Source: Labilibaculum sp. (GTDB taxonomy: Bacteria > Bacteroidota > Bacteroidia > Bacteroidales > Marinifilaceae). From it: a DNA stretch of 64,000 nt. The position numbers and the translations under genes are program-made. Shown piece by piece: positions 57,169-64,000 of the stretch. How positions within the stretch are numbered: position 1 is the first letter of the stretch; each line of letters begins with the position of its first letter. The stretch is from positions 1,178,001 through 1,242,000 of the forward strand of contig NZ_OY761461.1 of NCBI RefSeq assembly GCF_963664555.1, written 5' to 3'. Under the pieces are notes generated by a model that had not been told where the DNA came from, ran no database searches, and saw nothing but the letters and a program-made list of their open reading frames with translations.

Positions 57169-58203
57169 ATGAAAGGAAAAAAATTATTAATTGGTGCAAT
57201 AGCATTGTTTATAGGTTTTACAGTTGCAGCCCAGGATAAAGCAGATTTTACGCCATCAGGAAAAGTGAATGGTAAAGTGTTCTTTAACTATCATTACGAT
57301 ATGTCAAAAGGAACAGAAAAAGAAAGCAGCTTCGAAATTAAGAGAGCTTACTTTGGGTACGATTATAGTATTGCAAAAGGATTAAAAGCGAGTATCACTC
57401 TTGATGTCGATAAAAATGATGGTGGTAGTGATTATACAGTTTTTCTTAAGAAAGCTCAATTGGAGTGGAAAGCATCTTCTGCAGTAAAAGTTTCTTTAGG
57501 TATGATTGGTACCGTTCAGTTTTCAGATCAGGAAAGCTTTTGGGGATATCGTTACATTATGAAATCATTTAACGATGAATATGGTTTTGGATCGAGCGCT
57601 GATTTAGGGATAAAAGCTAATTTTAAGCTAAGTGATTCTTTTTCTGCAAATGCATTTGTAATTAATGGTGAAGGATATAAAAAAGTGCAGGATGAAGATG
57701 GAAAACAAAAAGTAGGAGCAAGTCTACTCTATCAGAACAAGGGCTTAATCGCAAAAGTGTATGCCGATGCGAATACAACAACTGTTGTTGGTGAAGGAGG
57801 AAGTGAAGAAGATGTAACAGTAACAGCTTTAGCTACTTTTGTTGGCTATAAATTTTCTGAAAAATTTAGATTGGCCGCAGAATATAATCAATTGATTAAT
57901 GGAACTAAATATTCAAGTGCTGCGGACAATCACGATTTGGAGGGAATGTCGGTTTATTCAACTTATACATTTGATAAGAAATGGGAAGTATTTGGAAGAT
58001 ATGATTACTTAACTTCAAACACTTTACAAGGAGAGACTGAGAAGTGGAATTTATCAAAAAATGGGAGTGCCATCACTGCAGGTGTTCAGTATGCACCAGC
58101 GAAAGGTGTTAAAATGGCATTCAATTACCAAGGATTCATGAAAAAAGAATCTGCTTCGAACGACAACTCAATGGTATACGTAAACTTTGAGTTTAAATTC
58201 TAA
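57169..58203 (+). CDS. Porin-like outer-membrane beta-barrel protein, 344 aa
   Basis: A clear signal peptide (KKLLIGAIALFIGFTVAAQ, cleavage near residue 21) is followed by an all-beta protein with alternating aromatic strands and a C-terminal Phe (YVNFEFKF). The layout KVFFNYHYD, EIKRAYFGYDY, KASITLDVD resembles phosphate-selective/OprB-type porins. The substrate is unknown. The protein starts a region rich in barrel genes. It has its own terminator. Confidence 0.82.
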   Translation: MKGKKLLIGAIALFIGFTVAAQDKADFTPSGKVNGKVFFNYHYDMSKGTEKESSFEIKRAYFGYDYSIAKGLKASITLDVDKNDGGSDYTVFLKKAQLEWKASSAVKVSLGMIGTVQFSDQESFWGYRYIMKSFNDEYGFGSSADLGIKANFKLSDSFSANAFVINGEGYKKVQDEDGKQKVGASLLYQNKGLIAKVYADANTTTVVGEGGSEEDVTVTALATFVGYKFSEKFRLAAEYNQLINGTKYSSAADNHDLEGMSVYSTYTFDKKWEVFGRYDYLTSNTLQGETEKWNLSKNGSAITAGVQYAPAKGVKMAFNYQGFMKKESASNDNSMVYVNFEFKF

Positions 58204-58230
58204 AAATAAAATATAATTTTGTTGTATACG

Positions 58231-58258
58231 AAAGACCGCTCTTGAGCGGTCTTTTTTT
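58231..58258 (+). terminator. Terminator after the porin gene
   Basis: AAAGACCGCTC, T and GAGCGGTCTTTTTTT form a strong GC stem with T tract, 28 bp after the stop codon. Confidence 0.93.
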
Positions 58259-58855
58259 GTCTTCTTTTTTGATTGTTTACTATATCTAACATTGTGTTTT
58301 TTGATCTTGATTAATATATGGAGTTGATTTGAATGTTGAATTTTTAGGATTACCTCTTTATATTAAAGAAATATTACTGAAATTTTTAAATGAAGATATT
58401 TTTAGGTTATTATTATTATTATGAGTGTTGTTTATTTTGAATTGTTTGTTATAATCATAAAGTGAAAGTACAGTATATGTGTATTGTTGACTGATTAGTA
58501 GATGTTTACATGTTTCTATTGCAGAACGATTATAAATAGTGAGGTGATTGTAATTATTTTTGTTGAGAAATTATTTTATTCCTATGTTTGTCGTCAATTA
58601 AAATTAAAACGAATTGCTAGTGCTGATTTTTTTTTGATCTTAATACATAGCAATACAATATATACGGTAGAGTTATGTATTTAATTATGGAATGTATTTT
58701 CTAATGAGGTATATTTTAAAAATCATTAAAAAAGTTATCAATAGTAATTGAATTGAAGAAGTTGAATGATTTAATTCGGCTAGGATAAAAAAACAAATTG
58801 AAAAAACACAAATTACAACGTGTTAGATTAATATAATCACTCTAAATATTTTTAT
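58259..58855. other. Long AT-rich intergenic region, nothing identified
   Basis: About 600 bp between the porin terminator and the GlpT-type transporter gene. The only longer ORF (58502-58684) is low-complexity and starts without signal or domain, so it is not accepted. There is a TTATTATTATTATTATG tract near 58410. It should contain the promoter of the glycerophosphodiester locus, but no TAnnTTTG was found close to 58856. Confidence 0.55.
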
Positions 58856-60193
58856 ATGATTGGTTTCTTGAAACCGGCAGCACACAAGGAAATGTTGCCC
58901 GATAATAAAATTGACCCAACTTACAAACGATTGCGTTTGCAGGTGTTTGTAGGTATATTTCTTGGATATGCAGGTTATTATTTGGTGAGGAAAGTGTTCT
59001 CATTGGCGATGCCGGATTTAATTGCATTGGGGTATTCTAAAACACAGTTAGGCTTTGCTTTATCAGGAGTTTCTGTAGCATATGGTCTTAGTAAGTTTAT
59101 AATGGGAAATGTTTCGGATCGAAGTAATGCCCGACGTTTTTTAACTTTTGGCTTGGTGCTTTCCGCTATTACAATGATTGTAATGGGGATTCTTCCTGTA
59201 GCTACATCATCTATTGCAATCATGTTTGTATTGCTTTTGTTAAACGGATGGTTCCAGGGAATGGGATGGCCTCCATGTGGTCGAGTAATGGTGCATTGGT
59301 TCTCTATTCGGGAACGTGGAACAAAAATGTCTATTTGGAATGTAGCACATAATGTTGGTGGAGGAATTATTGGGCCATTAGCGATTTTGGGTGTTGCAAT
59401 TTTTACTGATTGGCAATCAAAGTTGTATTTTCCCGGGTTTGTAGCATTGGTGGTCGCATTTATAGCCTGGTTGCTAATTCGTGACACACCTCAGTCTTGT
59501 GGACTTCCAAATATTGAAAAATTTAAAGATGATTATCCTGATTCTTATTCTGAAAAGTACGAGGAGGAGATGACTGCTAAGGAAATCTTTATGAAATACA
59601 TCTTAAAAAATAGATTGTTGTGGTCAATTGCCTTTGCAAATGCTTTTGTATATCTGGTTCGATATGGTGTGCTTGATTGGGCTCCGTTATATCTTGAAGA
59701 AGCCAAGGGATTCTCAATTAAAGAAACAGGTTGGGCGTATTTTGCTTATGAATGGGCAGGTATTCCTGGTACAATATTATGTGGTTACTTAAGCGATAAG
59801 GTGTTTAAAGGAAAACGTGCTCCTGTGAGTATCATTTATATGGTATTGGTTTTCATTTCGGTACTAATGTATTGGTTTAGTGAGTCGATTGTAATGAATT
59901 CAATAGCTCTAATTTGTATAGGTTTCTTGATTTATGGTCCTGTGATGCTAATTGGTGTTCATGCACTGGATTTGGTTCCTAAAAAAGCAGCAGGAACCGC
60001 GGCAGGCTTAACAGGATTGTTTGGTTACATGGGAGGTGCATTGTTTGCAAATATTGCAATGGGTGCCGTTGTAGATATGTGGGGATGGGATGGTGGATTC
60101 ATCGTTCTTCTGGCAGCTTGTGTTGCAGCTATTATTTTGATAGGTATTTCTTGGATACAGGAACGCAATGGGCATAATGGTTTGCATGTTTAA
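58856..60193 (+). CDS. glpT: GlpT-like organophosphate:phosphate antiporter (MFS), 445 aa
   Basis: The sequence is a twelve-segment transporter of the OPA family, with [16 protein letters not shown] in the first segment, [14 protein letters not shown] after TM2 and the family loop [13 protein letters not shown]. The conserved arginine in the first segment region (VRK) matches the phosphate-binding Arg of GlpT. Together with the glycerophosphodiesterase gene downstream it suggests uptake of sn-glycerol 3-phosphate by exchange with phosphate. The 3' gap to the next gene is 80 bp, so an operon is likely. Confidence 0.9.
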   Translation: MIGFLKPAAHKEMLPDNKIDPTYKRLRLQVFVGIFLGYAGYYLVRKVFSLAMPDLIALGYSKTQLGFALSGVSVAYGLSKFIMGNVSDRSNARRFLTFGLVLSAITMIVMGILPVATSSIAIMFVLLLLNGWFQGMGWPPCGRVMVHWFSIRERGTKMSIWNVAHNVGGGIIGPLAILGVAIFTDWQSKLYFPGFVALVVAFIAWLLIRDTPQSCGLPNIEKFKDDYPDSYSEKYEEEMTAKEIFMKYILKNRLLWSIAFANAFVYLVRYGVLDWAPLYLEEAKGFSIKETGWAYFAYEWAGIPGTILCGYLSDKVFKGKRAPVSIIYMVLVFISVLMYWFSESIVMNSIALICIGFLIYGPVMLIGVHALDLVPKKAAGTAAGLTGLFGYMGGALFANIAMGAVVDMWGWDGGFIVLLAACVAAIILIGISWIQERNGHNGLHV

Positions 60194-60273
60194 GACTTTA
60201 ATCAGATATACTGCTTGATTGTTAAAATGACTAATTCAAATAAAAATAATTACAAACCTAAATTTTAATACAT

Positions 60274-61581
60274 ATGAAAAACTTTAATGTGAAAAATTTG
60301 CTGGCAGGTGCTTTTATCCTGTCTAGTATTGGATTTGCAGGTTGTGAAGATGACACTCCTGATTATAATCCTTATAATAATTATAAAACTTATCCTCTTA
60401 AAGAGCTAAGCGCTGAAGCAAAAGTAGTTCGTGATTATGTGAAGGCAGATGCTGTTATTGCTCACCGTGGTTCTACTTTTTGGGCTCCGGAAGAGACTGA
60501 AGCTGCTTTTCGTTGGGCTCGTAATATGGGTGCTGATTATTTAGAAATTGATCTTCAGAGAACTAAAGATGGCGTATTGCTTGCTTTACATGATGGAAAT
60601 CTTCGTCGTACTTCAAATATTGAAAGTCAATTTCCAGGAAAAGAAGATTACCCAGTAAGTTATTTTACATTGGCAGAGTTACGTAAGCTAGATGCTGGAG
60701 CTTGGTTTAATATTGCAGTACCAGAAAATGCTCGTCAGTCATTTGTAGGACAAAAAATTTCAACTTTGGAAGAAGTTTTGAAAATTTCTGAAGGAATGAG
60801 AATTAAGCGTGTAGCTGGTGAACCAGTAAAAGATATGACTCGTTTAGATGAGGCAGGTTTATGGGCTGGATATTACGAGTTTGAAGTAGATCTGCAGGAT
60901 AATGGTAACCGTCCGGGAGTTTATGCTGAGACTAAAGAACCATATTTATTCGGTGGAATGGAAGCTGACTTAGCTGCTTTTTTAACTGATGCAGGTTGGA
61001 ATATTACAGATTCTCCTAAAGCAATTGCAACAATTCCTGGTAAAGTTGATGTAGCAAATACAAATGGTCGTTTTATTTTACAAACTTTCTCTCGTGAGTC
61101 TGTTGTGAAATTGGAGAAAGAATTACCTGGTGTACCTAAGTGTATGTTGCTTTGGGAAGACGAAAGTGCAGCTTATGTTCGTCCTTCAAATTCTATTGAA
61201 TCTTTAGCTGAATTCATCAATTTTTCAGTGGAGTACAATTGTCACATTGCTGGTCCTTCTGTAAAAGGAAAGCCAAATGGTTATCCTGATTTAACAGAGC
61301 CTTGGATGTGTGAAATGTATCACCGTGCAGGCATGATTGTTCATGCTTATTCTTTTGATACTGAAGATCAGTTAAGAAGATACAATGGTGATTATTTTTA
61401 TGCTGGAGTATCACGTTTTGACGATCCTGCTCGTGAAATCAGTGGTGATTATAAGTATGATGTGAACCCTAATATGTTTATCGATGGTGGTTTTACTAAT
61501 TTGACTGATTTGTCAATGAATTATCAAAACCGCGAAGTAGTTGGAACGGCTCAGGAAGTAATGGATAATTTAGGCTACTAA
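60274..61581 (+). CDS. glpQ: Glycerophosphodiester phosphodiesterase lipoprotein, 435 aa
   Basis: GDPD hydrolyses glycerophosphodiesters to glycerol 3-phosphate and an alcohol. A signal segment ends in the lipobox GFAGC, with lipidated Cys24, followed by Glu-Asp-Asp, a pattern compatible with the Bacteroidota surface lipoprotein export signal. Catalytic residues are visible: His64 and Arg65 (IAHRGST), Glu91 and Asp93 (LEIDLQRT), His106 (LHDGNLRRTS). A segment of about 150 residues before the C-terminal strands is longer than in short GDPDs. Export to the surface is inference. The product would be taken up by the GlpT-type transporter encoded upstream. Confidence 0.93.
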   Translation: MKNFNVKNLLAGAFILSSIGFAGCEDDTPDYNPYNNYKTYPLKELSAEAKVVRDYVKADAVIAHRGSTFWAPEETEAAFRWARNMGADYLEIDLQRTKDGVLLALHDGNLRRTSNIESQFPGKEDYPVSYFTLAELRKLDAGAWFNIAVPENARQSFVGQKISTLEEVLKISEGMRIKRVAGEPVKDMTRLDEAGLWAGYYEFEVDLQDNGNRPGVYAETKEPYLFGGMEADLAAFLTDAGWNITDSPKAIATIPGKVDVANTNGRFILQTFSRESVVKLEKELPGVPKCMLLWEDESAAYVRPSNSIESLAEFINFSVEYNCHIAGPSVKGKPNGYPDLTEPWMCEMYHRAGMIVHAYSFDTEDQLRRYNGDYFYAGVSRFDDPAREISGDYKYDVNPNMFIDGGFTNLTDLSMNYQNREVVGTAQEVMDNLGY

Positions 61582-61607
61582 TTGTTAAATCTATAATAGA
61601 TAAAGAT

Positions 61608-62945
61608 ATGTTAAGAAAATTATATATCGCTACACTAGCTTTAGGAATGGTGGCGACAAGTGCAATAGGTCAGGAGAAACAATTAACTGCTGAATCTAAT
61701 AAAGGAGGAATCGTTTTGACCTCAGCCGATAAAGATTATCAAATTAGTCTTAATGGTAGAATTTATATGGATGGTGTTCATTATTTCGATGATGTAACCG
61801 ATTTAAGTTCTGATGCTTCTATCAGTGATGTTAGGTTGGGAACAACAGTGAAATGGGGACAGTGGAGTGCTAAAATAAATGTTAGTTTTGGTAATGACGA
61901 AGTGAAAATCAAAGATGCGTTTTTGCGATATAATTATTTGAAAAACAGCATTTTTACAGTTGGTAATTTCTTCGAGCCTTTCGGTATTGAGGGATCTGCG
62001 TCAAGCAAAGATCTTCGTTTTATTGGAGCTTCCAATACTACAGAAGCTATGGGAATCGGTCGAAGCATAGGTTTAGGTTATACTTACTATACCGATAAGT
62101 TTTATGGGTCAACTGGTATTTTTGCGGGCTCAGTAGATAATCATAATAAAGGAGATCAGGGGTTTTCAACAACAACAAAATTGGTTTATACTCCGATTGT
62201 TAACGACAAAGTAACTTTTCAATTAGGAGGTTCATTTACATATCGTATTCCTGAAGCTAATGGTTTTAATAGCCTAAACGATGATGATTATAATCGTGAG
62301 GTCGTTTTAGCAGCTGGTCCTGAGCATAAATTTTTGAATGCTGATATTGCTCATGCAAGAACAGATATGCGTTACAATTTTCAGTCTTTAGTTCTTAGCG
62401 GACCTTTCATGTTACAAGCTGAATACACTAAGACTAAAGTAACTCGTGATGACGATTATGTTACGCAGTTAATGAAAGATGGCCCAGCTTATTATGTAAC
62501 TTATGCTTGGCCAACTGTACCAGGTGATTACCCAGGATGGTATGGTGAGCTTCGTGATATCGAAACAAAAGCTTATTACGTACAAACAGGATTCCTTTTA
62601 GGGGATAACTATTCTTACAATTCTTCAACAGCATATGTCAATCGCCCAAAGGCAGGTTCTTATGAATTTCTATTGCGCTACGATAATACTAATTTGAATG
62701 ATATCGATGGTACTTATTTTAACGGAGCCTATGGTCCTGCTGATTTAGGTGCTGCTTTAGGCGGAGCTGGAAACATGAGTATTCAGGGTGGAAAATCAGA
62801 GAGCTATAGTGTAGCTGTTAACTATTACTTAAACGATAATGTAATGTTTCGTTTAAACTACAGCTACATGGATGTTCAAAACCAAGTGTATCCATTGGAT
62901 GAAAAAATTGGTATGGTTAAAGCCAGAGTTCAAGTGAACTTCTAG
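61608..62945 (+). CDS. Phosphate-selective porin O/P-like protein, 445 aa
   Basis: After a signal peptide (LYIATLALGMVATSAIGQ) the sequence matches the OprO/OprP-type porin layout: LNGRIYMDGVHYFDD near the start, DVRLGTTVKWGQWSAK, NFFEPFGIEGSASSKD, and a C-terminal strand with KARVQVNF. Porins of this type prefer phosphate or polyphosphate, which fits the preceding GDPD and GlpT genes. The gene lies 26 bp after glpQ. It is a paralogue of the next gene. Confidence 0.87.
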   Translation: MLRKLYIATLALGMVATSAIGQEKQLTAESNKGGIVLTSADKDYQISLNGRIYMDGVHYFDDVTDLSSDASISDVRLGTTVKWGQWSAKINVSFGNDEVKIKDAFLRYNYLKNSIFTVGNFFEPFGIEGSASSKDLRFIGASNTTEAMGIGRSIGLGYTYYTDKFYGSTGIFAGSVDNHNKGDQGFSTTTKLVYTPIVNDKVTFQLGGSFTYRIPEANGFNSLNDDDYNREVVLAAGPEHKFLNADIAHARTDMRYNFQSLVLSGPFMLQAEYTKTKVTRDDDYVTQLMKDGPAYYVTYAWPTVPGDYPGWYGELRDIETKAYYVQTGFLLGDNYSYNSSTAYVNRPKAGSYEFLLRYDNTNLNDIDGTYFNGAYGPADLGAALGGAGNMSIQGGKSESYSVAVNYYLNDNVMFRLNYSYMDVQNQVYPLDEKIGMVKARVQVNF

Positions 62946-62969
62946 TAATAAGAATACTATTTATAATTT

Positions 62970-63004
62970 AGAGTGAGGTAATTTATTTTGCCTCACTCTT
63001 TTTG
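62970..63004 (+). terminator. Terminator between the two tandem porin genes
   Basis: AGAGTGAGG, a 12-base loop and CCTCACTCT followed by TTTTTG. It separates the first porin gene from the second. Confidence 0.85.
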
Positions 63005-63165
63005 TATTTGATATCATCAAAAATTTTAAATTATTTTATTCTTGAGGAAAAACAAGAGCATGAGCTTGCTTTGTCAAATAAATAATTTATTGTTGATCTA
63101 AAAGATCTATTTATTAAATTTATGTTTCGAAATAAATGATAAGTTATTTTTAAACAAGCTCTAAA

Positions 63166-64000
63166 ATGATAAAATACTACCTCTTAACTTTCTGTTTCTT
63201 ACTTGTTGCAGAAGGTTTGTTTTCACAAGACTCTAATGAATTGAAATTAAGAGTTGAAAAAGGATCCATACAAATGGCCACTGATGATGGACAGTTTAAA
63301 TTTGGAATAGGAGGCCGTATATTTATGGATGCCGCAGGCTATTTTGATGATAAAACGGATTTGGGAAGTGGTAGCGAAATTCGGGATGTTCGTTTGCTTT
63401 TTAAGGCTACTGTTTGGAAAAACTGGGATGCAAAAATAAACATTGGTTTCGATGGAGGCAATGCTTCTCTTAAGGATGTATTTCTGCAATACAAAATCAA
63501 CACGAATAGTTTTTTTAGAGCAGGACATTTTTTGGAGCCTTTTGGAATTGAACAAACAGAGAGTTCCAAAACAATTAAGTTTATGAATTTTTCAAGTACT
63601 GTTGAAGCATTCAGGCCGGGGCGAAATTTAGGAGTTTCCTACGACAGATGGGGGAAGAGTTATTATTGGGCACTTGGTTTGTTTGGCAGTGATGTAAATA
63701 ATACTGTAAGCAATCAAGATGAAGATTTTGGCATAACATCAAGATTAGTTGTTTCTCCCTTTCATAAAGAAAACATAATGCATTTTGGTTTGTCTGGAAC
63801 GTATAGATCTGTAAATCCTGTTACTGTTGAAACGAACAGTGGGTATGGATATTCATCTACCGCGACAACCAGGTCAGTAAGGTATCGTTCAAGAGCAGCA
63901 ACACATATTGAAGGACGCCGATTTATTGATGTTACAGTGGATAATGCTGAATCTCAATTCAAATTTGGAATCGAAATGATTGCAGCTTCGGGTCCTGTTG
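63166..64000 (+). CDS. Phosphate-selective porin O/P-like protein (3' end outside window)
   Basis: The frame opens at ATG 63166 and runs to the window edge (278 codons). A signal peptide (YYLLTFCFLLVAEGLFSQ) is followed by GGRIFMDAAGYFDDKTDL, EIRDVRLLFKATVWKNWDAK and HFLEPFGIEQTESSKTIKF, which align segment by segment with the porin upstream. The paralogues are clearly diverged. Its own promoter probably lies in the 160-bp AT-rich gap after the terminator. Confidence 0.85.
   Translation, partial: MIKYYLLTFCFLLVAEGLFSQDSNELKLRVEKGSIQMATDDGQFKFGIGGRIFMDAAGYFDDKTDLGSGSEIRDVRLLFKATVWKNWDAKINIGFDGGNASLKDVFLQYKINTNSFFRAGHFLEPFGIEQTESSKTIKFMNFSSTVEAFRPGRNLGVSYDRWGKSYYWALGLFGSDVNNTVSNQDEDFGITSRLVVSPFHKENIMHFGLSGTYRSVNPVTVETNSGYGYSSTATTRSVRYRSRAATHIEGRRFIDVTVDNAESQFKFGIEMIAASGPV

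Noticed and set aside
58502..58684. 60-codon ORF in the AT-rich gap before glpT
   Set aside because: No signal peptide, domain or good start context; typical of a chance ORF in AT-rich DNA.

Overview
The window looks like a chromosomal segment of a Bacteroidota genome, probably a marine or anaerobic Bacteroidales relative; the exact family is an inference I cannot confirm. The signs are AT-rich DNA, several promoters of the Bacteroidota form TAnnTTTG (two with a TTG/TTTG element 19-20 bp upstream), few Shine-Dalgarno sites, carboxypeptidase-regulatory-domain outer-membrane barrels, a TamL-type lipoprotein, a PorT-like type IX secretion protein beside menG, and the block rpsU-xerC-hpf-tRNAs-tuf-tRNA(Trp)-secE-nusG-rplKAJL-rpoBC.

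Positions 1-5500 are the accessory part. They hold two outer-membrane barrel genes (one cut by the window edge), a GC-richer 161-residue ORF of unknown family, and a short leftward gene set that looks like a RiPP (modified peptide) locus. That set is a 43-residue peptide with a Lys-Gly-Gly leader end, followed directly by a frame without a start codon that resembles the C-terminal tail of a B12/radical-SAM peptide maturase. This tail overlaps the downstream barrel gene by ATGA. A histidine kinase/response regulator pair is transcribed divergently from it (5524-7604).

Positions 7600-15250 are mostly leftward housekeeping genes: miaA, a TnpR-passenger-like protein, a LuxC-like acyl-CoA reductase, a DUF2752/small membrane protein pair, acnB, gapA and an unlisted 42-residue lipoprotein. 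Positions 15400-36000 mix envelope, signalling and metabolic genes: a BamA/TamA-like barrel, a PocR-PAS-GAF-PAS hybrid kinase, an RsiV-like lipoprotein, two Rossmann oxidoreductases, purL, menG-porT, a COG2509 flavoprotein, a SpoU methyltransferase, tamL, class II aldolase, a sodium symporter and a helix-hairpin-helix protein.

Positions 36000-50700 are the translation/transcription block with five tRNA genes, tuf, the L11-L1-L10-L7/L12 genes and rpoBC, with hairpins between tuf and tRNA(Trp), between rplL and rpoB and between rpoB and rpoC, and a perfect terminator after rpoC. Positions 50700-57000 carry a DUF3467 gene, a CstA-type peptide/pyruvate transporter and an etfB-etfA-acyl-CoA dehydrogenase operon behind a well-formed promoter. 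Positions 57000-64000 carry a porin and then a glycerophosphodiester locus: a GlpT-type transporter, a probably surface-exposed glycerophosphodiesterase lipoprotein and two tandem phosphate-selective-type porins, the last cut by the window end.

No rRNA gene, CRISPR array, prophage or intact insertion sequence was seen. All family assignments are from motif reading, without database searches.
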